DNA of 64,000 nt from Leptodontidium sp. MPI-SDFR-AT-0119. Lineage: Eukaryota; Ascomycota; Leotiomycetes; Helotiales; Leptodontidiaceae. Below the pieces are notes generated by a model. It was given only the letters and a program-made list of their open reading frames with translations. It was not told the DNA's origin and did not search any database. Numbering within the stretch: position 1 is the first letter of the stretch; each line of letters starts with the position of its first letter. The translations under genes and the position numbers were made by a program. Of the stretch, positions 34,970 to 45,781 are shown piece by piece. The stretch spans positions 372,001 through 436,000 of the forward strand of contig JAHLEZ010000018.1 in assembly GCA_020726505.1 (NCBI GenBank), given 5' to 3'.

Positions 34970-36832
34970 ATGTCAGAGTCTCCAACCAAGTACGAAGAGG
35001 GGAAAGGAACTCCACCTATCGAAACTACTCTTCATGATGACGTTGAGAGAGGAGATCTCGGAATCAAAAATCATGCTGCGCCGCTGGCCCGCGAGTTGAA
35101 GGGTCGGCATTTGCAGATGATCGCGCTTGGTATGTTGCGTTTGGTGGTGTTCATCTTCGGCAGGTCCACTGACAATTGCTCCTAGGAGGTGCTATTGGTG
35201 CTGGTCTATTCGTTGGATCTGGTAGCGCATTGTCAACTGGTGGCCCTGGAAGTTTGGTATGAAATCTAAGCTTCAGACAACGACTTTATTTGCCGTGAAA
35301 TCGGGCTAATGGTTCCAGGTTCTCGGATACATGATCATTGGATCTATGCTCCTCTGTACCGTTCAAGCCCTAGGAGAGCTTGCTGTATTGTTCCCAGTGA
35401 ATGGGGCATTCTTCACATACATTGTCCGCTTTGTTGACCCTTCTTTGGGCTTCGCTGTCGGTTGGGATTATGCTCTTGGATGGCTCACAGTCCTGCCATT
35501 CGAACTCACTGCGGCAGGCATCACAATTCGGTTTTGGAGAGAAGACCTAAATATTGGCATATGGATTGCAATCTTCTTGACTTTCTTGATCGTTGTTCAG
35601 ATATTTGGTGTTCGAGGCTTCGGCGAAGGTAATCTATCTCTACTCTTTCACAAAGTTGGAAATACTCACTGTAGATAGTCGAATTCGTTCTCAGTATCAT
35701 CAAGATCCTGGGAGTAGTCGGCTTCATCATCCTTGGAATCATCATCGACTGCGGCGGAACGGGAAACCAAGGCTATCTTGGCGCAAAATACTGGCATCAC
35801 CCTGGTGCATTCAACAACGGATTCAAAGGGTTCTGCTCTGTTTTTGTTGTCGCAGCCTTTGCATTTGGAGGCACAGAGTTGGTTGGCCTTGCAGCAGCCG
35901 AGACAAAAAATCCCCTCAAGTCTATTCCTCAAGCGACCAAGCAGGTGTTCTGGCGTCTAACATTCTTCTATGTCGTCTCCCTCTTCATTTTGGGATTGAT
36001 CGTCCCAGCTGATAACGAGAACTTGTTGAATGCTTCAGGTGCCAACACGAAATATTCTCCTTTTGTCATTGCTATCAAGTTGGCTGGCATCAAAGTTCTC
36101 CCGTCAATCTTCAACGCCATCATCACCGTCTCAGTTATCAGCGTTGCAAACTCATGCACATTCGGCTCAACGCGGACCATGCAGGCACTTGCTGAGAGAG
36201 GAATGGGACCTGCCTTCCTGGCATATGTTGATAAACAAGGTCGTCCAATCTGGGGTGTACTTATTCAGATCCTGTTCGGGCTCATCGCTTTTGTTGGCGA
36301 GTCAAACAGATCTGGTGATGTTTTCAACTGGCTTTTGGCATTATCCGGTTTGTCGTTCTTCTTTACGTGGGCGAGTATTTGTCTCGCACACATTCGATTC
36401 CGACACGCCTGGAAAACTCAAGGACACATCAAAGCGGAACTGCCTTACGAAGCTGTCTTTGGTGTCGCGGGTAGCTACTACGGACTGGGACTCAACATTC
36501 TGTGCATGATCGCTACCTTTTATGTTGCTCTCTTCGTAAGTTCCCAGTCTCTCTCCCACACGAATCTTGTTCGTGAGCTGACTTGGATACTACAGCCCAT
36601 CGGCGGAAAACCTAATGCGGAGGGCTTCTTCTCATACTATCTCGCCGCTCCAATCATCATTGCGTTGTACTTGGGATGGAAAGTTTACTCGCGCGACTGG
36701 AAGATGTTTGTAAAGTCTGCGGATATGGACATTACTTCGGGCAGACGTTCATTAGAGATTGACCCCGACAACATGCCACCGCCAAAGACGTGGAAGAATA
36801 TGCCCATTCGATGCTTCCATGCTCTGTTCTAG
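34970..36832 (+). CDS. Amino-acid permease (APC family, YAT type)
   Basis: Five exons (34970-35129, 35186-35256, 35319-35628, 35679-36535, 36596-36832) give 544 residues. After a 50-residue cytosolic start, LKGRHLQMIALGGAIGAGLF marks the first membrane helix of fungal amino-acid permeases, with GSGSALSTGGPGSLVLGY completing the substrate-binding turn. Further landmarks are VQALGELAVLFPVNGAF, AFGGTELVGLAAAE, SCTFGSTRTMQALAERG and the final LAAPIIIALYLGWK. About twelve membrane helices are expected; it should sit in the plasma membrane and import amino acids with protons. The last intron (60 nt) has no stop and keeps frame, so its retention would insert 20 residues. Substrate range is not predictable. 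Confidence 0.93.
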
Positions 36833-37757
36833 ACATATTGGTATAGGAAGATGAATCATCAGAAAGCAGCTTGTTCAATGCTGCTTGAAATCAATTAAGA
36901 AATATTCTTTGCAGATATGCACACATATCCATTCATTTCATCATTCCATTTCTTTTCGGTCTGACTATTTCCTCCCTCGAAAATTACCAACGGGGACTTC
37001 AACAACAGCTGATCTTTCACCAACCCCGCAAAAGCCATCACTTGTCGCCTGCCGCATCAAGCCATGCTCTTATCGCGTTGCATGCTCGTGAACGCCTCCA
37101 ATATTCAACCCTTGTACAAAGTTACGGTTGGCCAACCACAACGCTCGAGTACCATCCAACATTCAAAACGGGTCGGCTCCGAAGACCAGATTTGGGAACG
37201 CGCGATTTCTCCATGAACTGCTTTCTAGCGGCCTCGGCTGAATTCTCTTTGGCTGCCACCGGGAGATCTCTTGATAACTCTTGTGTGTGCTTGTATTTGC
37301 TTGAAAGGCTTGGTTTTTAGTACCCCGTGCTGATTAGACATGTGCTCCTTCACGGGTTTTGATGTAGGGTGATAGGCTGCGCTTAGGAGCAAGTGTCTCT
37401 AGTGGTCCACCAGCCAGACGATAAAAGCAAAGTTGGATTAAACAATCTTGGATCGCAGTCGGAACATCCATCGGTGTTAGAGTTGCCCATGAACACCATT
37501 TTGATGGAATGCAGACTGCGAGTTGTTTGTTTACCGAACCCCTGCATTTGGCGAGAACTTAGGTGCTTCTTACAGTAGCTTGAACCCTGTTGTGCTATGC
37601 CGAGACACGATTTTAAACGCGAACCCAGCAGAATCTGAATTTCGCAACAGTTAACATGCGAGTAGTGAGATAAGAGATATGTTATTCTAGATATCGAATT
37701 TCCATATACATCTATTAGCCGTGGCTGCACAGCTGTCTATCCACTCGTGCAATCCCG
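36833..37757. other. Intergenic between the permease and the peptidase pseudogene
   Basis: Nothing supported. Short frames such as 37042-37320 (plus) have no recognisable features. Confidence 0.4.
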
Positions 37758-39104
37758 TCAACCCTCCATCTCGACGGGTCGAGAAACCCTCGCTCCAGTT
37801 CCCAGGTCGTTTGGTACAAAACCAGAATTCCTGTGTTTGCAATTTCGTACATTTTGCTCATATACAGCATTCATTCCGGGCAGTGGGTGTTCTTCGTATC
37901 GAACTTGTTGAATCTCGTTGTCCTGCTCTCGTTTCCGGCGGCGAAAGAACACCAAGGTACCTCCAGCGGCGACAACGAGAATGGCGGCGATCCCAATCGC
38001 TGTCCCAGTTATAGTACCAGTTGATAAACCTCCACATTCTAAGTCATTGCTAGTCGGTGATGATGATGACGCGTCTCCAGAAATCGTGGCAGTTGTTCCA
38101 TTTGTCGACCCAGTGCCTGTCTGAGCAAGGACGGTCCAAGCACCTTTCCAGCTATCCACTCAATCATTGTCCGATCCCAGGAGAGAATTATCGGCCATTC
38201 TGATGGCGGTGGCTGGATTCTGAGCTGGTGTGTTGGGTCCAGGTGCTTGCGCGAGAACCCATGCACCATTGCCATTCCCAGGAACTGCGGTTTGCCAGTT
38301 CACCCCCACGAACGCCACTTGTAGAAATGCCCGTCAGAGAACATATCTACCCCCAAATGCTGGGATCGGCCTCAAGAGCAGATAAGCAATTGGCGATGTC
38401 GTTATTGGTGAGTGAGCGTCAAGTTGAGGAGGGCGAAGGGGACATTGATGGTAAAGTTCTGAGAGATGCCACTGTTGAGGCGGAAAGTGAAGGATAAGAA
38501 TGCACGGGAAGAGACGATAAGATTGTATCTAGGATCACCCACATCCCAGAAATAGAGACCGTACTTCTTCTGGTATGTTACTGGCAGAAGGGATATGATG
38601 GCGTCGCAAGTGCTCTTGGGCAGATATATGTAGAGGACCAGACCTTCGACTAGGACTAGCAGAGCAAGGCCGATTAAAGAGTTACCTGCTGCCAATAATC
38701 CAGACTTGGACTTGGAATCAAATGGCAGCCGCCTTCTGCAACTCCGATCCCGATATCGAGAAGGTCGATAGGTAGATGGTCGATGCTATATGCATGGCTG
38801 CAGATGAGCCCTAGAGCCGACTTTTGTCGTAGCCACCAATGGTGAGAGAGCCAGGTATTCCCAGAGCTGGAGAACCGATATGCATTCCGTAAGATACTGA
38901 AGATGTGAGACCTTGAGCGAACATAGAGCTCGATAACAGAGTTCCATTCCATCTCGAACTGGGAGGGAAATGAAGCCAGCTTTGATTGAGCTCCGGGGCT
39001 CCTAAACCAAGCTTCCTGATCTGCGCAGGATATGTCGTGCCATCTGTTAACGTCTCAGGCACTTCAGAGATGACCAACATGTCGAAGTTTGGAAAGTGCG
39101 CCAT
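37758..39104 (-). pseudogene. Broken A1 aspartic-peptidase-like gene with C-terminal membrane anchor
   Basis: In order on the minus strand: SSVSYGMHIGSPALGIPGSL and LTIGGYDKSRL (a peptidase A1 strand pair) end at TAG 38811-38813. LPIDLLDIGIGVAEGG follows after a frame change. DSKSKSGLLAAGNSLIGLA, YIYLPKSTCDAI and VPFALLNLTLT lie in a third frame. After another shift comes RAFLQVAFVGVNWQTAVP, preceded by TGA at 38334-38336. A TGA at 38160-38162 then interrupts SDND/VDSWKGAWTVL. The end has a membrane helix, GIAAILVVAAGGTLVFF, and the cytosolic start RRRKREQ. That is at least three stops and two or three frameshifts. No upstream half with the first catalytic DTG was found, so the gene is also truncated at its 5' end. 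Confidence 0.8.
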
Positions 39105-40804
39105 ATATGAATTCCCAAAAACGCCATTGAGAAACGGTATAGAGGCCTTCCGAGTCGAATACCGCTACATTCGTGTCTTACGCATCGAGAACGAGCGGGA
39201 GATCCCTCAGAAACCCGGAGGCAGGCAGGCATAGACCCTTTGCATCCCTTCTTGCGGTTGTACAATAGATAATATGAACTCGATTCATGTGTTTGGGAGT
39301 ACGTGTACAAACTGCGAATGTCTTACAACCCCATTCACACATTACGTGAGAGTGAGGGAAGTCGGTTGGAATTGAATGGTGTAGAGAGAATCTTCACACG
39401 AAGCGGATCGTGATGCGAGAGACGTAGCTTTGAAAGGAAAGGTGGTTCACAGAGGAGATGATCTGTATTTAGAGAATCAATGGTCTATTCTACAGCTCTA
39501 TATACTTTTCGAAAAGTTAACTTACTTCGTTCTAGGTCATATTAGTTGCGGCCGGGAGGGACAGGTTCGGCGCCTGGAATACGGAAGCTTCTGCGGGCGG
39601 CGACGACGCGATAATAATTTCCAGAATTGATAGATCAGGAGTGTTTGGGGGAGGTATACAATAAAACTGAACTGAAAATGGATAGAAATTTTAGAGCGCT
39701 CATAGACTTTATGTCGCTTGAACTCGAAGTACCTGCGATTTGTCTCGTTACAGGGCGCGTCTTGGTACACAGGGATAGACGTTAGATGAAGATATCTCGG
39801 CCCCGGTATCTGGATCAGGCGCACAGCTGGAGTACACGGTGAACAACAATACGATCTCCATGCCTGGAGATATTTTGGAAGCTGTCCCCTGTCCTCTAGT
39901 CAACGATTTAGCTTAGCAGGAGGGACAGTTAGATGACCCTGGTAATGATACAAGCGATACTCGAGCGGATCATGACCCCGAATCGACCGCGCACAAGGCG
40001 GTTTCTTCGCTTGGAGAAGATGGAGGGTCCGGAGTGTGGGAACTAACACCGAGGGTGTCCGCTTATCAAGCTACATCGACTCGCCCTCCCCTTTGACGAT
40101 AGCACAGATTATTTTATATCTCATCGCTGTGGCCGGTCTATATCTTGACCTGTGCGGCTGTGCTTAAAGAGATGAGACACATGAAGGACAGATGAGAAAA
40201 TAGCCTTTCGAAGGCCACATGGAAGTCGGATCCGGTGGCTCCATTGAGATGTTCTCAATTTACTTAGATAATAAGATATTGTCGTTGACGACCTATTCAT
40301 ATATAAAGCATTTTGACTGCGCTTTATCAATTATCTCATGTTACTACTTGTGTTATGTCAAGACAGGGTACCCCACAGGAGCAGCGTGTTACTCTAAACA
40401 ATGTCGCCCACCAAAGAGCGGTTGTCAAAGGCACGGTTACTAGTGTGGTGGGGACAGCCCCTGATTTCTTTTGTCACATGACTGCGCTGGTCCTTCGCAC
40501 ATATAAGGAGCCAACACTTGACTACAGAACGTCAAGAACGCAACACCAGATATATTCTATTTATTAGAACCTTTTCCCTCCCCTCCTTTGCCGATTCGTA
40601 CTCTCCAGATATGTGATATCTTTAGATTTGATTGATCTGTTATTTACAGAGCCTAGAATCTCCTCCGGTGGCTCGCTACATGCTACCCTCTTGTTGTGTG
40701 GATTGGGATTCGTCCCTCCCACACTAGCCATAATTACTTTGGAACCACTGAGAGGCTGGGCTTAAATGAGATCGATTCAATACATGTGGCCATGCCAACC
40801 AATC
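39105..40804. other. Gene-poor stretch between the peptidase relic and the kinase
   Basis: No intact gene. The 5' part of the peptidase gene may once have lain at 39105-39850 but I could not match it. The segment 40360-40575 holds a CATATATAAGG TATA-like box followed by short repeats of CAACAC and could be a worn solo LTR, without proof. Confidence 0.35.
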
Positions 40805-41952
40805 TCAGACATCTGCGAACCATGGGTGTTCTAATGCTTGACGAGCCGTGATCCGCTTTGTAGGATCTAAGTTTGTCAACCCCCCGATGAGATCCTTAAA
40901 CGCTTCATCGTCAACATCTGGCCACTCTGAAAACGGTTTGTAGGGAATGTAATCCTCAGAGCGCTCATCCCAAAGCATCCGCAAGACCTGACAATTGATG
41001 TCATCGTCGACAATATGCTCCAAAAGTCCACTGACTCCTTCCCAATCGCCAAAATACGAAACTTGACGCTGCAAGCGAATGAGTGCAGGCAATGCACCGT
41101 GGACCAGATGTTTTTGGAAGTCGTCGTCCGGACCAAATATCACGCGGCCGAGCAGAGCATATATACACTGGAGGGGAAGGTCAGGGAGTCGGTCCCCTAA
41201 GAGAGTGGAAGCACTCACCACAATACCAAGTGAGAACACATCAGTCGGTTTGTTGAGTTCGGCCTTAAAGTGTGCCTCCGGGCTGCGCCAATTGTCGTTG
41301 CCAGCCAGCATTCCTTTGATATATCTCCCTTTAGGAAGGAAGGCTGCGTTTTCAAGGTCGGCAACCTGAACCTGCTCGACCACTGTCTCCTGGCCAGTAT
41401 GGGAGCAGTCAACCATGATGTTGTCTGGTTTGATGTCTAAAGCTCGATTATTAGCCTTTGGATTGGTCCATTATAGCTGGAAAGGTGCCGAGCTCGCCTA
41501 GATGTACAGTTTGCTGGTCGTGCAATTCAGCAATCCCTCGCAAGCTATCCCTAAGGATTTGCTTTGTAGCTCGTTTGGGTATTTGATTCCTGACTAGGCT
41601 CAGGAAGTCGTCGGTGAGGTATTTATACACAAAGATACGTTGGCCAGGGATAGTGTCCCATGGTAACCGTATGTAAAGGCTCTCGCGGATCTTGGGCTGT
41701 ATCTGCTCATTGAAGCTGGAGAAAATGGCTTCAGGAATATCTTTCAAGATGAACTGGTCTTTTCCGGATCTAAACGGGCGTTAGTTTGCGGTTTCGACAG
41801 CATATGTGACAAGGATTCTCTAACGTTGCCACCCAAACACGGCCCAGGGACGGTTTTTCTTGAATCAGCTCTTTGAACCGATAGCAATATCCGGCAGCCC
41901 CAATTAATTCATTTGGCGCAAATGCCATTTTGGCAATGTTCTTTCGGAGCAT
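40805..41952 (-). CDS. Divergent serine/threonine protein kinase
   Basis: Four exons (41952-41825, 41769-41498, 41436-41219, 41167-40805) give 326 residues. N-lobe: [19 protein letters not shown] has the ATP-lysine (ILKD), but the glycine loop is weak. C-lobe: [15 protein letters not shown] is a full catalytic loop (D, K, N present). The DFG site reads VADLENA, so DLE replaces DFG. SPEAHF stands in for APE, followed by [38 protein letters not shown] is the classical end of the domain. Loss of DFG Phe and Gly makes weak activity possible. Intron 2 (41437-41497) has a GC donor (CTAG/GCGAGC). Intron 3 (51 nt) contains no stop and keeps frame. An extra 5' exon ending near 42031 is possible. Kinases of this kind are expanded in some ascomycetes; role unknown. 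Confidence 0.8.
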
Positions 41953-43396
41953 GCTATCGTTGTCCGGGCTGATGACTGATGAGGGCGGCTCCGATGTATT
42001 ACCATCACTTCCGACTACTATTTCTCGAAGTTTCTGTTTAAACCCTTAAGAATATTATCCTAACGTTTTGTTATTTATATGTCTTACAGAAGTGGAGCAT
42101 AAATTAAGTGCTCTCAAAGTGGTGGAGGGTCATATTTGATTCCAGGAGAGGCTCGTCGGGAGCACCTGAGTTGGTATAAGACGCGAAAGGGGGCTGATGA
42201 GGCAGCTAAGCAAGCGAAGCAAGCTAGGCTAGTGGCACGTGGCCTACTATCTGACATTATAAGGATCTCTTTAAACCTGATAATAATAGCCATTAGGAAT
42301 GTTTTGGATCCTAGATTGAAAGCGCCTTTTGATAAGATAGAAGGTAATCTAATATTATCCACGGTTTACAAACTGAAGTTTAAGTGTTAGAACTGATTAA
42401 AAAGAGTCGCTTGTTTTTAGCTGCATGAAAGAAAATTATGTCGTGAAATTCTATTTCAAGTAAAGCGTCTTTAGTCAATGGTATTGCGATGAAAACGAAA
42501 TCAGCATTATTCAAGCTTTAGCTGCGATCTTCAAACGTTTTCTGTCTGCAATAAGACGCTTTAGATCTCAGCGGGTGAGACGCCTTTGTTTCTCACCACA
42601 TTCTCAAACCCGGTAACAAGCTCTTTTACTCTTCCATTTGTTTCCTCTCTTGCATTGCATTACATGCTAAGGATCGTTGATTCGTCAGAAAGGTGGACAT
42701 CCGGGTGCAAGTCAGAGACTCAGACGTATCGGCGATTCGCACGGCTAATCAGAAGCTCGGGGGTAATTAATGGGGGAAATGTGGGGAGCAACCTTCGTAC
42801 CGAATATAAAGTCGATTGCCCACGCACATTCCTCTAAACGCTGTTGCTTATGGACCTTCTTAGGCCGAAATCCCTACGCATGTGTTCGCCGTTCTACATG
42901 CACACATCATTCACTGATATATACCATGAAGAGATAGCCACGTTAAAGATTCCGTTTCCATCCCCGGGTCGCTTCTCTAGGTACATATTGTACGAGTCTT
43001 CTCTGAAAACCTATCGGTGTCTATGTGCTGACTATCAAATAGATGTGTGACGACGGAGTCGCCGAGTTCGCTTGCGCTGGTCGTCATAAAGCGAGAGGGG
43101 AGGATCGGACGAGGCTCAAGAAATTCAAGAAGTGCCTGTATGTGCAAAATAATGACTTGCCAGCTTGTGCCGTTCGAGATAGATCCCATGATTGGCAAGA
43201 TGATGATCTTACCCAGGACTGCCCTGAGTGCAGAGGAGAGACTCTGCCAGAGACACCTTGAGATGAACACGAGGTACATAGCGAGTGTTGACGAGAGTTG
43301 ACGAGAGTGGTCCCCATTACTATCATTCTTGAGAAAATTAAATGCTCCCCAGAATCTAGCTTTTCTTCCCTTCCTTACTCCAGCCTGATGTCCTCG
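41953..43396. other. Gene-poor region
   Basis: No supported gene. A possible further 5' exon of the kinase could lie at about 41953-42030. The plus frame 42136-42390, rich in Lys/Ala at its start, resembles the tail of a coiled-coil or transposase protein but cannot be assigned. Overlapping minus frames at 42977-43326 are not decisive. Confidence 0.35.
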
Positions 43397-43833
43397 TCAC
43401 TGCTGTAAATGGTTGGCGCCCCACTTATACATTGAGCAGTATTTTCTTGCACTGTCGATCCACCTTTCGCGTGGAATAAAGACCCTGTAACCGGTCAGCC
43501 ATGGCTCTCACTGTTCCTTGGCAGTACTCACCAAGCATCTCCTTGCCTTGATGCATGGTAGACTTCATGAGGAAGTGCCAAAACCTCTCCCTTGGTCAAC
43601 GGGCCTTTGACGTCGAAATCAAAGAGAAACCACGCTCTCACAGCATTATCCGAATCAAAATTGGGCAGCAGATGCTCGGAATCGTGACATTCGGCGTTTA
43701 GATTATTGTTGAAGGGTCGACGTCGAACCTGCTCGCTGAAGTCATGTGCAAGGCGGGTTGCCCGTGCGAGTTTGTTACCCGGAATGTCGGTCACGCAAAC
43801 GCGAATCACAACTCGGAGTGGGTTGTCCGCCAT
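43397..43833 (-). CDS. Unknown 129-residue protein
   Basis: Two exons (43833-43532, 43484-43397) with a 47-nt intron holding a CTGAC branch site. The protein starts MADNPLRVVIRVCVTDIPGN, which looks like a beta-strand lead-in. A middle SEHLLPNFDSDNAVRAWFLF segment follows, and the C-terminus reads FIPRERWIDSARKYCSMYKW. Splicing moves the frame past the TGA directly after the donor and adds a plausible 29-residue end, which supports the model. An upstream in-frame ATG at 43932 would add 33 residues of less protein-like sequence. No family recognised; no signal or membrane segment. Confidence 0.5.
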
Positions 43834-44335
43834 TGATTCTTTTGGGCATCGAGATACAAGGTGGAGGTGGACAGATGGAAAGAGAATCAATTCTACTTGG
43901 TGTCGTTGTATGCGGGAGGCAGACATGCACAAGCGCCTTGGCTAGCAGACGGCATCTGCAGCAAAGGACAAACTCGGACGTACCGGGAAAATGATTAATA
44001 TTAAAGAGATGTATTGCTAACATTTTTCAATGTAAATTATATATCTTTAAAAAGAATCATTAAATCATTCTTTTAAGAAAGAGTTTCCGAGGCCGAGTCA
44101 CTGCCAGTATTAATTAGATTACCCTCGAAGAGAAACTAATGAATACCATCATAATTTGCTTCTATCCTTCCATCACATTTCAATTTCGCGAGAATATTTC
44201 AGTCTCGCTCGGACGAGATGTTTGAAGCACGAGCAGATGAGACCCGAAGTCTCTGAAGACAACATGGAACCGTGCTCGTTAGCGCTGTTGAGAAATCCGG
44301 ACTGAGAAATCCGCACTTGCAAGGGATGAGGAGGG
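43834..44335. other. Intergenic, no gene seen
   Basis: About 500 AT-rich bases. They should include the promoter of the 43397-43833 gene and the 3' flank of the next minus-strand model. Confidence 0.35.
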
Positions 44336-44781
44336 CTATTCGTACGGAGCTAACACGGTCGATGCTCCATCGGGCAACAGTCGAGAAGAATCTGCAGGAT
44401 TTGAGTCTGATGGGTCTATGATGTCTGGTCCTATCAGTGATCCGGAGGCGAAGGATGAGGAGGGAGTAAATAAAACAGAAGGCGCTTGGAGAAAAAAAAA
44501 TAAGCAAGGAAGACATTGGGAAATGGCTCCCGCGAGTTTTGTCGCCGTATCGGAGTCTACAGATGAGCCCAGTGTTCCCGGAACATCGTGTAATTGATGC
44601 CTCATCCAATTGGCAGCTGGGGAAAATCCGAAACCGGTCTATGACGGCTTTGCACATAAGATACTAAGAAATCCTCACCCAAAAGATTAATGAGTGTTGA
44701 AAAAATCCATGCGTGCAAAGTTTTGTCCACACGGCTCCTCATCATTCTTTTGACAATGCGAGAATGTTCAGCTCGGCTCAT
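44336..44781 (-). CDS. Unknown small protein, tentative two-exon model
   Basis: Exons 44781-44679 and 44616-44336 give 127 residues. The first exon encodes MSRAEHSRIVKRMMRSRVDK, a basic helix. The second encodes ANWMRHQLHDVPGTLGSSVD, then a serine/proline-rich tail. The 62-nt intron has a GTGAGG donor and a CCCCAG acceptor, and splicing joins the two frames exactly. No family recognised. The model rests only on frame continuity and composition, so it could be an artefact. Confidence 0.33.
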
Positions 44782-45067
44782 TGGCGCGTCGAGCCTGCTG
44801 ATCACGCCAAAAAAGGGAAAGGATACGGAAGGTAAGAAGCGGGAAATAATTGCACCATGGGCACCTCAGGTGATCAACTTGCGGTGTAGCTAACCAGACT
44901 CCACGATATAATTGAGGGAGACCTTCTCATGAATCAGGGAGAGGGCTATCGTCGTCTCTCTTGGTGAAATCATAGTATCGCTTCGGCTCATTGGGACCAA
45001 ATCACACTTGCCACAACTTTACAGCTCTATCGTGAAACATGGTCTGACGTCCAAACCAACATTGAAA

Positions 45068-45576
45068 ATGGCAACTAAACCCCGCTCCAAATCTCAAGAC
45101 AAGGCAACCGATGCGAACGATGTACCAAGTACATTCGTCGACACGCACGGCGTCATAATCTCAACCATGAACGACCTCCCAGGGTACCGCATTGTCAAAG
45201 TCCTCGGCACGATCTACGGCATCACAGTGCGAGCTCGGAACTGGGGAGCCGATCTAGGAGCTTTCTTGAAATCAGCCGTTGGTGGCGAGATTCGTTTCTT
45301 TACAAATTTGATGTACTCGTCGAGGAATTCTGCCGTGGAGAGGTTGGTGGGGGAGTGTTTGCAGAGGGGTGGGAATGCGATTATTGCTATGAGGTTTGAT
45401 CAGGGAGAGGTACGGTGCAATTTGTTTTGATTGAAGTTATATGGGGATTTGCTGATGGTAGGTGATAGGTGAATACTTTTGCTCAAGTTTGTGCGTATGG
45501 GACAGCTGTGGTTGTTGAGAAGATTGATGACGGGCTTGGAATTGGTACTTCGTCTGGCCAAGCACGTCACGCTTGA
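45068..45576 (+). CDS. YbjQ-family (UPF0145) protein
   Basis: Two exons (45068-45409, 45469-45576) give 149 residues. The core shows the YbjQ pattern: STMNDLPGYRIVKVLGTIYG, then GGEIRFFTNLMYSSRNSAVE, then GGNAIIAMRFD followed by FAQVCAYGTAVVVE after the intron. These are small proteins that form pentamers or decamers in bacteria. They are tentatively linked to metal or heme binding, but function is unsettled. The 59-nt intron rebuilds the family sequence (GEVNTFAQV), which supports it. ATG 45068 was preferred to the upstream in-frame one at 45008. The gene is convergent with the HET gene at 45782. Confidence 0.88.
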
Positions 45577-45781
45577 AGTCCTACTGAGATGCGTGATTAT
45601 CCTTCAGTTTCTACGTTATGTTATACTCAGAACTATGGTCATTTCCCACTTCCATCATTTCGGCGAGGTCCATCTCCAAAACAAAAAAAAGAAAAGAAAA
45701 AACCATCCCCGAGACTTGGTTCATTCACTCTAGCGCTCTGAATCCGTTTCTTCGTTTCTGTGTCTCGCTTCTAATTCAGAT

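Noticed and set aside
33169..39104. Repeat-induced point mutation as the cause of pseudogene stops
   Set aside because: The checked nonsense changes are not in the CpA-to-TpA context, and the flanks are not unusually AT-rich.
42977..43326. Overlapping minus-strand frames of about 80-100 codons
   Set aside because: Both are similarly long, neither has recognisable motifs or splice-supported extension.
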